A DNA stretch of 64,000 bases from assembly GCA_963682055.1 (NCBI GenBank), contig OY821742.1, positions 31,467,060 through 31,531,059 of the forward strand, given 5' to 3'. Made by a program: the position numbers and the translations under genes. Positions 36,084 to 47,540 of this stretch are shown here, one piece after another; the stretch's first letter is position 1, and each line of letters opens with the position of its first letter. Origin of the DNA: Primula veris. Its lineage: Eukaryota; Streptophyta; Magnoliopsida; Ericales; Primulaceae. The notes below the pieces were generated by a model. That model saw only the letters and a program-made list of their open reading frames with translations. It did not search any database and was not told where the DNA came from.

Positions 36084-39000
36084 ATGGATCTATCAAAACT
36101 CAGAGGAAAAAAGAATATACCCTTCAGGTACTTATGTCTATGACTTAAGGGTGGGACTTTGGACGATGACAATGATCTTTCTTTTAAAAAGAAACAGATT
36201 TGTTTGCATGATGATCGTTTTTACATTGAGTTCTTGTTTAATTTTACGATTCTTGTTATGTGTCTTTTTAGTGATGATTATACATATTTTGGTTTCCCAA
36301 GATTTGGGGTCTCAAGAAGTTTGAAACCATGATTGGGGTATCGATCATTGCAACATTGTTTTTCTCACTTTTTGGTCTAGTATAGGTTCTAAGTTATACA
36401 TTTGTAAGGCATGAATGATAACATATTTACGTGTATTTGGAAGTTTTTTCTGACTAGATGTAATTGTTTATATCTCTGATAGTGCTGCTATGCCTGCCAT
36501 TGTAAAAAAGAATACAGATGCCTCACAATATTGATGGGATGGTTATAGTACAATGTCAAATAAAGTAAAACATTAGTAAAAGAACAACGTTGATTGATTT
36601 CCATTTCTTATTTCTACCAGTGGCGGTCATAAATACTCAACATTAGTAAAAGACCAACTTCTATCTGCTTTACTGGGGGTTGTCATTTAAATAATCTACC
36701 ATTGATAGTATTCAGGAATGGGGAATGAAATATATGTCAAAAACTTTTTGAATCTTTGTCTTGGCAGATTTATTTCCTGGATCCAAGCTTTCCTTCAATA
36801 GGAACATAAACTACTTTTGCAATATATGGAACATTCTATATCACGGATATGTGCAAATGTGTGTTTAATCTATTGTTTTTGATGCTTATTCTATCTAATA
36901 TTCTTTTTCCTCTGTAGATTTCGGAATGAGTTCCCAGATATTACTGGAGAGTTGGAGATCTTGCCTTTGAAAAGAGACCCAGAAAGGTAAGTTATTTTCA
37001 AGTAACTCTTTAGTTAAGGGTCATGCTAATTTGATTAACCATCTGGACCAGTCGCAAAGTCTGTATCCGATTTTTTAATTATTTGTCTGTTTCTTCAGGG
37101 AAAGCAAAATAAGAGAGATAGAGGCTTCATTCGAGGCATGCAAATCGCTGCCTGTTCATGCAGCCAACAAAGAGTTACAGCCTATAGAAGTTATTCCCCT
37201 GCTTCCTGATTTTGAGAGGTATCGAACTTTTTTTCTTTCTTTTATAATGTGTAGTTGGAACCCATATGAATGTTTAGTTCCATTGATGCCTTTAAGGTAT
37301 CTGTATGTAACAGTAACATAGCTCTGTGATTAAAGGGTCTATTTAAGAGACTAAATTTCATTTTTTACTCGAGTACTAACCATATTTCAGGTTGTCTCCG
37401 TCTGGTTCCTACGGCAGTGTTTTTTTTCCTTTACTAGTATATGACGTCCTTGCGGCAAAAATTATTATCAAGTCGCCTCAACTTAGTCTTAATTTACTAT
37501 CTAAAGTAATCCCTTGTTAGTTTAAAATAAGTGGATTCACAAAGTTTCACAACCTTAAGGAAGTGCAACACTGTTTTTCTCACAATTTGAGTTTGCAATA
37601 AAGTGCATTTGCACATTTTAGGATGTCTGAGACGTAGGGTGTCATGGTCGGTAGTTTATGTAATGTTCTCAATCGTTATGACAATGCATATCTGATGGAC
37701 ATGTAACTTCTATTTCCTGCTGCTTTTAAAACGCCTTACGAATTGGTTGCAGCTTTATGAATCATTACATGTGAGAAATGGTGTTTTCACAAACTTGGTA
37801 TCAGATATGGTGGATATAACTTCTCAGCATTAAAACGTGCTCACAGTTTCATCATAGCTTTATTTAGTCGTCATAGTATTCTTATTTTCCATTTTGCCAA
37901 AAACCGTTTCCAGAAGGCTAACCTGTATATGTTACAAACACTAATTATTTTATCACTTCTTCGTTGCTTCATAACAGATCTCATGAGTCATGATTTTTGT
38001 CTACTTTCTTATTTGGATCTGAGCTTGTTTCAAAATGCTTTGGTTTTTACAGGGTTAATGATCAATTTGTAGTTGCTACCTTTGATAGCAATCCAACTGC
38101 GGACTCAGAGACCTATAACAAGTTGGACAAATCTGTTCGTGAAGCTTGTGAATCCAAGGTAGCACTTTAAATAACAGTGTTTTGAAAAGTGCTAAGTTGA
38201 TCAAAGCGTTTTTATGAGACATACGCTTAAAGCGCTAAAAGCGTAGCTTTGAAGCGTAAAGCGTAAACTTTTTATAGTATAAAAATATACCTGTTAGAAA
38301 TATCTAAAAAATATACATGTTTAATATATATTTTGAAAACATCATTTAACGATTTTCTATATAAAAAAAAATTGAAATATTTCATAAATAGCAAAAAACA
38401 TACGGATTTAAGTCTTTTAGTACTTAAACTTTCAAATGTTGTAGTTCGTCAAAATGAGTGATTAAGTATCACTAGCAAAGGTGATAGAATTTGTTAGGAA
38501 TTATGTTTTTCGTGAAATTGCTAACCCTAAATCAATGTCGTTTTCGTAGTTTTTTGGAGAAATAATAATTAAAAAACTACAATTCCTGAAAAAGCGCAAA
38601 AAGCGTGATAAAAGGACAAAAAGCGCACTAATAGCGCTTTACCTGCGAAAAAGCGTAGGCATTTTTTTTTTTAGAAAAGAGCTTTATCGAGCTTTTAGCG
38701 CTTTAAAGCGCGCTTTTTAAAACACTGATAAATAACAATCTTAATTTGACATTTCATTAATCTATATTTGGGTTTATCAACATAGCCGTAGGGAAAAGTA
38801 TAAGAAGTCCTTGTCAATTTTTTTTCTTGTAACCATAAATTATGGTCTTAATCTCATCCTTTGTTTTCTTTAGCTTTATGTAGACTTTAAGTTGGAGTCC
38901 GTAATGGAATCGGAAACCTGATTTTTATCCACATCTTCTTCATTTTTGATAAATTTCATATTTATATTATTTGGTAACTGGGAGTGGTCATACATGCCTA

Positions 39001-40044
39001 ATTGTGTTTCTTAATCTCCTGCAGGCTATCCTGAAAAGCTGTGTCGTAGAAGACTCAGAAACCGCTGGTATAGAGAAGTTTTTAGCTTATTTAGCCCCAC
39101 TACCTGATGAGGTAGGTGTTGTATGTCCAAGCCTTTATTTTTCTGTAGTTGTTGATGAAATATAAATGTGAAAATTGAGTGTAGTTGAAATACCTTGTGG
39201 TAGCAAGCTATAAAGAGTATGCAGTGGCTCTAATTTATCTTATAATTTTTGTTTTCAAATATTGACATCTTCGTATGTAAGAAAGTTAATCGGCTAAAAT
39301 TGACAAGAATATTTGGTCATTACTGATTAGCACAAGTTTTCCTCATTTCTCTCCGCACATTAATATAACACCCTATTGGCATTGTTGACAGATGAAGAAT
39401 ATGAACAATGAAGAAGAAGATGTCTCATACTCGTGGGTTCGTGAGTACAACGACGATGTACGTGCCTTGTCCAGTTGTCCTTTTCTAAACCTAAGAGTGT
39501 TTTTTTTTTCAACTGCTAAGAGAAGTTTTGTACTTTTGTCTCAACAGGTCATACATGGTGATGATGATAACCCTAAATCATACATTGTATCATTTGATAG
39601 CAATGAAGCACGCTATGCGGTACTTGTTAAAGTTTTTTTTCTTTGAGAGATTATTTACATGCTACTTTTTAAAAATTAAAATTAAAATTGGTGTTTGCTG
39701 ATAACCACTTGATGCAGCCTGTGCCAACTAAGCTGAAAATGAGAGAAAAGAAGGCGAGTAAAAGAACATCTTCAGAAGTGATTGTTAGGCGTCGACCAAT
39801 TGTGGTATGGTAGTATTGTTAGCTTTACATTTCTTTTCTTTTACTTCGTTCTTAATGATGGGTAAAGCTATACGGTGAAAACTTTTTATAGAAGCTTATG
39901 TGAAGCTGACTGGAGAACAAACACCATAATGGTATCACATATTACTGGTGGTATTTCTCGGACTTAAAAACAATGTTATAACAATATCAAACTTTTTTCT
40001 GCTAGGAAACTGCTGTTTCTGCCTTTCTGAAAGAGAATGACTAG
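36084..40044 (+). CDS. PAF1/ELF7-like, nine open exons, internally shortened
   Basis: Nine exons (36084-36127, 36918-36986, 37099-37218, 38053-38158, 39025-39111, 39392-39457, 39548-39619, 39718-39804, 40006-40044) join through GT-AG introns into one 229-residue frame. Key family matches are FRNEFPD, then REIEASFEACK, PIEVIPLLPDFER, VVATFDSNPTADSE, EKFLAYLAPLPDE, YSWVREYN, YIVSFD, and VRRRPIV near the end. PAF1 is a subunit of the RNA polymerase II elongation complex PAF1C; in Arabidopsis ELF7 supports FLC expression. The region normally between FRNELPDP...LKRD and the IEASFEACK block (well over a hundred residues) is absent: exons 2 and 3 are separated by a 112-bp intron. With the broken 5' half it is probably a decaying paralog, but the retained frame could mean a short product starting at the ATG at 36084. 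Confidence 0.7.
38175..38727. mobile_element. hAT-like MITE in intron of the PAF1/ELF7-like locus
   Basis: A 553-bp insert starts CAGTGTTTTGAAAAGTGCT and ends in the near-inverse AGCGCGCTTTTTAAAACACTG. It is flanked by 8-bp words TTAAATAA (38167-38174) and ATAAATAA (38728-38735), 7 of 8 matching, the duplication length of hAT elements. Subterminal GCGCTTTA/AAAGCGTA words are repeated many times at both ends, as in hAT elements whose transposase binds subterminal repeats. No transposase. Confidence 0.82.
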
Positions 40045-40559
40045 ATAAACCAGCAAAAGGACATGGATGAATCCGCTGATGCAGAGATGAACGATCCATC
40101 TGACTGGCAGTTTTTTTTTCCTTTTCTTTTTTTCTTATCGTTAAAAATATCGGAAAACTTATATAGGATAATAAGCACCCAAAAAAGGGAAGGTGTATTA
40201 TAGTATAGAGGCTCTAAAGTTCAAAAAGTAGTCTCATGAGAGTTTCATTTCAAAACCCGAGTGATTGTTATGTGCATTTCTGTGGTTATATTGCACATAC
40301 CTTTGGGTGCCATTGCAATCTTCATTAGACTTATTAAGTGTTTTAAGGTTTTCGAGCTGAATTTTTTTTGCTAGTTATTCTTAGTTTGGATTAAAAAAAT
40401 TACTAATTGAAATTTACTTTCCACTAGAAACGGCGTAATCGCAACAAGATATGCATAAGCAAAACCTAATTAGAGCTTGTTTGGTTGCATCATAAAATGA
40501 TCGATTTATCCCTATACAAAATTCTATCGTCATATCAGTACAATCAGCAGAAAACTAAC

Positions 40560-41680
40560 CAAACTGGCGTTACCAATGCGTACCATTAAAGCGCTTAGTG
40601 TGCAAACATGCCCCAGCTGAAAGGCCATGCAAAGAAATCTCAGCTCCTTGTTCCAATTCTTCCAACCCATGACCCGTTTCGTCTTGCTCGTCAGGCACGT
40701 ATTCCCAAAAAATTAAGGCCTGCAGTGTCAGACAAAGATGACCTGGAAAATAACGCTCGTCATAATTATAACAGAATCCCCACATAGGCTACAGCCGATG
40801 CTGGCCAAGCCAGCAGAATGACCCAACGTGCCCTCGACCCCACCAAAAAATTCGTCGTACCCATTTTCATTTTGAGCTCGCATTCGCATTCGCCTTCAAA
40901 CTTTGAATTTTCGTATTAAATTTCCCCCTAAATTAACTACGTCATTTGAAGTGTTTGTTCCTTGGGCCTGTACCTCATACGATTTTTTTTTTTCCGTTTA
41001 AACCTCCCAACCCCACCCGTTAATGCGATTTACTGCCACGACGAACACTTTTCAATAATTTTCCAAAAGTCACATAAATATTCCTCATAAGTTCCCGTCT
41101 ATTATAGGCTGGTTAACGCCTCATCAAAGTCCTCCAAACCGTATGGGCCAAAATTGTGCATAATCCCTTTTTCGAGACAACTCCACAAAATTTCTATCTT
41201 TCTATTATTTTCAGCATACCATTGCCACCATTGGTTTGCTTCGGGTTGAGATAAAACAACCCAATCTCAACCCTTTGATCCCTTCTTATCTTTTTTATTC
41301 AAAAAAATAAATGACAAACGATATCTAGCAGCTAACATTCACATCATTTCCATTAAATTTGAGAAAATTCATGTTGGCTTTATCTCTAGTTCATCGCACA
41401 TGCTCCCTCCATCCGAATCCTCCGAATGAGACTCATCACCAATACAAACATTTTCCCCATATGAACTAGAGTTTTTTGAAAAATCCTCACATGAAGATCT
41501 AAAAGACGGTGACCCCGTTGCTGGCCTCGCCGCCCCTCCCTTTGACGGTATCCATTGTCGTGGCCATCACGTAGATGGGACCCACTCCGTCGCTCCATGT
41601 CCTTACCATGCCGCTTGTGAATTGTCGTAGCCCGATTAGGGTTATGTTTTTGTTGGTTGTCAGCATGTTTGCCCAGACTC
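40560..41680 (-). pseudogene. Ty3/gypsy gag-protease remnant
   Basis: On the minus strand, WWQWYAENNRKIEILW and FGPYGLEDFDEALTSL (about 41110-41265) resemble the gypsy gag core, where a WY motif is followed by an FGP..YED block. Further on, EELEQGAEISLHGLSAG (about 40605-40660) resembles the gag-protease linker (EISLHAL). The upstream acidic stretch at 41330-41500 could be the gag N-terminus. Pieces are in different frames with stops. No LTRs were found for it. Confidence 0.5.
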
Positions 41681-41819
41681 ACTAATTTTTTTTTTTGTCT
41701 TGCAAATTAATTGAATTAATTTGAATCTCTCGTGATTAGTCGGTGTAGAAAAAACATAGTGTAAATTTTGGATTGTTATCTTATTTACAACTTAATTAAT
41801 AATTGGTCCATTTTTCCTA

Positions 41820-42009
41820 ACTAACCAATAAAATCTTAAAAATAATAAAAAAAGGAAAAATTCCAGAAAATAAAAATGAGAAAATGAAAAAATAAAAATA
41901 AAAACTGAAAAAATAAAAATTTAAAAGAGCCAAAACCACGAATAAAATTTTAAATATCCAAAAAAATCTAAAATCAACAAAAATCCAAAAACGCAAAAAA
42001 AAAAAAATC
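41820..42009. repeat. A-rich low-complexity tract
   Basis: Runs of AAAATAAAAA and AAATCCAAAAA lead directly into the minisatellite. No other content. Confidence 0.7.
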
Positions 42010-43305
42010 AGTCTGACTCGTCTTAATGCATATTTAAAATAGTCCGAGTCATTTTAATTCATTTTAAAAACAGTCTGAGTCGTTCTAAGTCATTTTAAAA
42101 ACAGTCTCAGTCGTTTTAAGTCATTTAAAAACAGTCCGAGTCATTTTAAGTAATTTTAAAAATAATCTGACTCGTTTTAAGTCATTTTAAAAGCAGCTTG
42201 AGTCGTTTCAATTCATTTAAAAGCAATCTGGGTCGTTTTAAGTCATTTTAAAAACAATCTGAGTCATTTTAAAAATAGTCTGAGTAATTTTAAAAATAGT
42301 CTGAGTAATTTTAAAAACAATCAGAGTCATTTTAAGTCATTTTAAAAACAATCTGAGTCGTTTTAAGTCATTTAAAAAACAGTCTGAGTCGTTTTAAATC
42401 ATTTAAAAAACATTTCGAGTTGTTTTAATTAATTTTAAAAATAGTGTAAATCGTTGTAAGTCATTTTAAAAACAGTCTAAGTCGTTTTAAATCATTTTAA
42501 AAATAGTATAAGTCGTTTTAAGTCATTTTAAAAACAGTCTGAGTCATTTTAAAAAACAGTCTCAGTCGTTTTAAGTCATTTTTATAATAGTCTAAGTAAT
42601 TTTAAGTTATTTTAAAATTCGTCTAAGTAATTTTAAAAACAATCTGAGTAATCTTAAAAACAGGCTGAGTCATTTTTAATCATTTTAAAAAGAGTCTGAG
42701 TCATTTTAAGTCATTTTAAAAACAGTCTGAGTTATTTTCAGTCATTTTAAAAACATTTTTATTCGTTTTAAATCATTTTAAAAACAGTCTGAGTTATTTT
42801 AAAAAACAGTCTGAGTCGTTTTAAGTAATTTTTAAAACAGTCTGAGTAGTTTTAACTTATTTTAAAAAGAGTCTGAGTAATTTTAAAAACAGTCTGAGTA
42901 ATTTTAAAAACAGTCTGAATCGTTTTAAATAATTTTAAAAACAGTATGAGTCGTTTTAAGTAATTTTAAAAACAATCTGAGTCATTTTCAGTCATTTTAA
43001 AAATAGTCTGAGTAATTTGAAACAATGTGAGTAATTTTAAAAAACAGTCTTGAGTTATTTCAGGTCATTTTAAAAAACAGTTCGAGTCATTTTAATTAAT
43101 TTTAAAAACAGCCCGAGTCATTTTAAAAACAATCCGAGTCATATTTAAATCATTTGAAAAACAATATGAGTCATTTTCGATAAGTTTAAAAACAGTTTGA
43201 GTCATTTTAAAAAACAGTTCGAATAATTTTAAAAATAATCTGAGTCGTTTTTAAGTTATTTGAAATCATTTTGAGTCATTTGAAAACAATTGCAAGTTAT
43301 TTTAA
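42010..43305. repeat. Minisatellite, about 31-bp and 21-bp composite units
   Basis: About 1.3 kb of degenerate tandem units built on TTTTAAAAACAGTCTGAGTC plus CGTTTTAAGTCA. Full units are about 31 bp and shortened ones about 21 bp lack the second half. All units share one orientation. The high divergence between neighbours suggests an old array with ongoing small-scale shuffling. No coding potential. Confidence 0.92.
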
Positions 43306-43740
43306 AGTTTCTAACATTTTTTGGACTTTACAGCTTTTTCCGACTTTTTCGAACTTTCTTTCATTTTTTTTGTGATTTTGGATTTTTTTTTATTTTTCTT
43401 GGTTTTTTTAATTTTTTTTTCATTTTTCGGGTTTCCGACTTTTTTGAACGTTTTTTCATTGTTTTGTGATTTTTTTTTAGGATTTTTTTTAATATTTTAC
43501 TAATTTTGTGTTTTTTCGGGTTTCCGGTTTTTTTGAACTTTTTTTCATTATTTTTGTGATTTTGTTTTTTTTTTCTTTTTCTTCGTATTTTTACCATTTT
43601 TCGGGGTTTTTTCGGGTTTCCGACTTTTTTAAAGGTTTTTTCAGTTTCTTTTTAGTATTTTCTATATTTTTAGTTTTTTTCTGATTTTTATGATTTTTTT
43701 TCCATTTATTTTTTTGAGTTTTTCCTATTTTTTCCATTTT
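43306..43740. repeat. T-rich repeat with CGGGTTTCCGACTTTTT blocks
   Basis: It follows the minisatellite without a gap. A C/G-bearing core (TTTTTCGGGTTTCCGACTTT) recurs near 43425, 43517 and 43611 between long T runs. The apparent small ORFs on both strands are low-complexity (phenylalanine- or lysine-rich) and are not genes. Confidence 0.75.
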
Positions 43741-44670
43741 ATTTTTATTGGATATTTAGATGGGTGACCAACTATTAATTAAATTTTATAGGGTGACCAA
43801 ATTAAATAGTTTTGTTTTATGATTTCCCTTATGTGCATATTTGGCAAGTGCTTTTTTTAATAGCCTTTTGCTTACAAAAAGTTGAGGGTGTTTGGTAATC
43901 TGGCCTTTTAAGTTTTAAAGTTTTTGGGTCAAAAAAACTAAAAAAGCGGAAAAGGCTGAAGAGCAGAGAATATTGGATTTTGTCCTCGTTTAGTTGTAGC
44001 TTAATAAAAGGAAGGAGTTCTTAGTGTAGGCTATCAGGTGCAACGACACCCTTTCGCATTTTGCAGTGTGTGTAATTTCTTTACAAAATAATTCCGATTA
44101 TCTTAATTTGATGTTAAAATGATTTAAAAATTACGTCTTTCGTTTTTTGTGTGGAGTTTCTAGTGTATGCTATGGGGTGCCATGACACCTCTTATAATTG
44201 TCTAGAGAATTTCTCAATGCATAATTTGTTTAAAATGGTGATTTTGATTTTTTACTAACTTGGTTTTGTTTTTTTTATGTAAACCTCCTCCCCCCTCCTC
44301 CTTTTTTACGATTCTGGCTTTTCCACTGGTTTTAGCTCACCTTGCATGTTTTTTTTTTTGCTTGCAATACTGAATCACCCAAGCTTGAATGGTTTGGTTC
44401 GTTGTAGATTTAATAGCAGCTTGTTTTCCTATTTTTCTTCTTCTGGCAAGTTCCTTGACATTTGGTTGGCTAACTGAAAAGCTTTGTTTTATTTTTGGTT
44501 ATCTAGATTGAAAAAGTGGGCTAAAACTTGTTGTGGCTTTTAAACTGAGGGTATTAGTTTTTTCAGCTTGTGTGCAGCTTAAAACCTAAGTTTTTTGTTT
44601 TTTTGGGCTGTAAATAACGGAAATTTGAAGTTGGATAAACCCTAGCTTTCCCCTAACATTAAAATGGCCA
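43741..44670. other. Flank of the Tat element, no gene recognised
   Basis: T-rich sequence with GTGTTTGGTAATCTGG at 43889 and GCTTAAAACCTAAG near 44577. These could belong to an older element, but no clear ends were found. Confidence 0.4.
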
Positions 44671-45236
44671 TGATAGAACATAAAAATTGGACCCGAATAT
44701 GTATATTCGGGTATTAATCGACCCACCAATTATTAGAGGTTACCCAATGCTAGAACCCAAAAACCCATGGTCTAAAAGAGCTTTCCTAACAGGCCATCAT
44801 CTATAAGGGTCCAGCCCAGTAGTAAAGGTCCACATTGGAAAAGCCCATGAAGTGTTTTCAAAGATGACGACATTTGTCAACATCTTATGAGGCATAATTG
44901 TCTATAAATAGCCAACTACCCCCTTAAAAAAGGGACCAAAAATATATCCCAAAAATATAGAGAGAAGGAGAGAAAAGATAAAAACTTGTCAGAATCTATC
45001 GCATCAATTATCAAACCGAGCAAGATAAAGAACCGAGCACCGAAGAGAAGAGAAAGACCAAGATCAAGATCAAATTGCGAATCCGAACATAAGTATAGTG
45101 ATAAAATTGTAAACCGATCAATCCTATTTGACGAGCAATAACAAATATCTGAGAAGTGTTCAATAATTATCGTCCTTTATTTATTGTATTATCGTTGAAA
45201 AGCCTAACGCCACCGACCAAAGTTATGGCTTTATCA
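44671..45236 (+). repeat. 5' LTR of the Tat element, 566 bp
   Basis: Starts TGATAGAAC and ends TTTATCA. It holds a TATA box (TATAAATA, 44903-44910) about 330 bp before its end, and an adenine-rich stretch rich in GAGAAGG and ACCGAGCA words downstream that is probably the R/U5 leader. It is collinear with the copy at 61133-61698. Confidence 0.95.
44903..44910 (+). promoter_or_regulatory. TATA box of the 5' LTR
   Basis: TATAAATA in the context GTCTATAAATAGCCAAC, conserved unchanged in the 3' LTR at 61365-61372. It would drive the sense genomic transcript of the retrotransposon. Confidence 0.7.
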
Positions 45237-45238
45237 AA

Positions 45239-45256
45239 TGGCGCCGTCTCCGGGAA
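45239..45256 (+). other. Primer-binding site, tRNA-Asp-like
   Basis: TGGCGCCGTCTCCGGGAA starts two bases after the LTR end. Plant gypsy elements primed by aspartate tRNA use TGGCGCCGTTGCCGGGGA, so this differs at a few inner positions. The tRNA identity is inferred from that resemblance. Confidence 0.75.
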
Positions 45257-45316
45257 TCATCTAGTTCCCAACTAGCTTCGAAATCGAACATCAACACTCT
45301 ACCAGACGAGCAACAA

Positions 45317-47540
45317 ATGGCAAACACCAACGAAGAAACCCGCCCAGAGGAAGTAGGCACATCGACAAACCAGGAAATCACAGTCCACAAAGACGTGTTA
45401 GCGCATCTCCTCAACTTCAGGTCGGATCTCGACCAACCATCTCTAACGTCCAAACTGAACAACAAACCGATCAGCCCCCACAAGTCGACGGTCATATCGA
45501 CGAAAACCCTACAGACACCGAGGCAGAACGAGCGCCGTCGGCGACAAGGCACGCAAGGACACCCTTGCCGGACAACCGCTGCCCAAACAACGCAGGGCCG
45601 AGCTCAATGGTCCCTCTGCCAGCAGCCTCAGTCAACTCCAGTCCCCAACGGGTTCGTTTTCAAACAAATGAAGCCCGCCAATATGGCATGCCCGACGACC
45701 CCATACTAGAACAGATAGTCCAATATCCAACCCTCCCACCGCGGATAATTACACCGTATACGGTGGAAGTACAAACCCCTGTTCACCAAGATAGGACTAC
45801 GGCCGCACTGGCACGGGCCGTCGAAAGTCGCAATGTCCAGCTACAGGCCCAACTGGCGGCATGCATGTCGGCCATGGCAGCAGCCGGCGTCACAATACCG
45901 CCCATCCTACCGGTCAATCCGCATACCGACCCCCGACGCGAAGCGGAAGATTCCGCTTACCGAGCAGCGATGGCAGTGACAGGCCGACCTCATGATACGA
46001 GGATACCCCGACAAGGGGAACCTGTCCCAGGGATAACCTCGACGCTCTACGGTCACCAAGGTGCGCCTCCTGTACCTGACCTCGACAGAAATCCGAACAA
46101 CGGAAGGTACACCGACCACAGGGTCATAGTTGGATACTATCCACAACACCACTATGGGGGATACACCCCACACTACCCAGCACCGGATGAAGCGTTCCAA
46201 CAGGCTTGGGATGTATGCCAAGAGACTCCATGTACCAAGCAGATAACTCGGTACCAAAATCCTATGGGGTTCGTCATCCCCGAATTCAGGCTCTATGATG
46301 GAAGGAGCTGCCCCATCGATCACCTACGACACTACAAAACGAGGATGGAGCTGTGGAGTGATGACAGTGCACTGATGTGCAAATTTTTCAAGAACAACTT
46401 GGGTTAGGAAGCGTCGTCGTGGTATCATAATCTACCACGGGGATCCATACGAAGCTGGGCGGAGCTCCTCCGTGCATACTCCACCCGATACGCCGCTCAT
46501 AGGAAGAAGAAGGTCAACATTGAAACCCTTCTGAAAATGGCTATGTTGCCCAATGAGAGGCTCCATGACTACTGCATACGCTTCATTGACGTGGCAAACC
46601 AGATCCCGCAGTACGCCAACAACATAGCCATCCAGAACTTCATCAACTCTATCCCCAGCGGCTATTGGGCAAGAAGAAAATTCATCGGCAAGAACTTTCC
46701 GACCACTGACGCCCTTCTGGCCTATTGCACCCACCTTACCGATAAGAACGAAGAGATGCGACTCCTCAACCGAGCTCCACAAAGAAGAGAGACTGTCCGG
46801 GAAGCGCAGGTGGACCGCAAAAGAGCCAAGAACAATCAGGGGGAGCAAGTCCACCCGACCAGAAGGGACAAGGGTCCCGAGGTCCAGCGAAGGGAATACC
46901 GACCCCGAGAACTAGAGCCCAAGCCACTCCAAATCACCTACCCAATGCTGCCAAAACCACCTCAGCAAGGTCATGGCCCAGAAAGGGAACGCCGGAAGAG
47001 TTATGAGCCGGTCGAGTTGAGATACACTTTCAACCTGTCTGCCGAAGATATCCTAAAGGATATATGCAGAGAAAGCTGGTATTCCCGACCCGAACCAATC
47101 CATTACTCCCCTGATTCCAGAGATACCAAGCTCTTCTGCGCCTATCACGAGGATCACGGCCACCTCACCGAGCACTGCCAAAATCTGCGGTGGAAGATAG
47201 ACACGTGGGGGGACGCGGGATTCCTCAACAAATTCATCAAAGGCTCTAGGAACAAAGGCAAGAAGCTAGCCATCGAGGGAACTGACAACCGAGAAGGAAA
47301 AACAATCAATGTCGTGCATCTGTCAAGACCCAAGACCTCGGGAGGGGAAAGATCACAACAGCAGCAACTGACGCACTTTGGGCAAGTAGCCAAGGCATCA
47401 CATGCCTCGTCATCCAAGCGACAATGCATGCCGCATCGACACCCGCCTATTTCTTTCTCGGAGCTCGACGAGGAAGGCGTCATCTACCCCCACGGGGACG
47501 CTATTAACCTCCGTGTCAAAATAGGCATCGACACAGTCGG
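45317..47540 (+). pseudogene. Tat element gag, frameshifted and with a stop
   Basis: The start ATG at 45317 (MANTNEETRPEEVGTS) is followed by a frame change near 45400, after which the frame is open to a TAG at 46405-46407 and resumes to about 47540. The capsid core carries NNLG, then EASSWYHNLP and RSWAELLRAY. The nucleocapsid-type motif CAYHEDHGHLTEHC lies at about 47138-47179. The product would coat genomic RNA in virus-like particles. The interrupting TAG lies where the family has a polar residue codon and is consistent with a single C-to-T change. Confidence 0.85.

Noticed and set aside
41386..41682. 98-residue Arg/Gly/His-rich minus-strand frame
   Set aside because: Another frame of the same strand better fits an acidic gag N-terminus; the R/G-rich frame is probably a shadow.
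43321..43597. Phe-rich plus-strand and Lys-rich minus-strand frames
   Set aside because: Low-complexity translation of the T-rich repeat.
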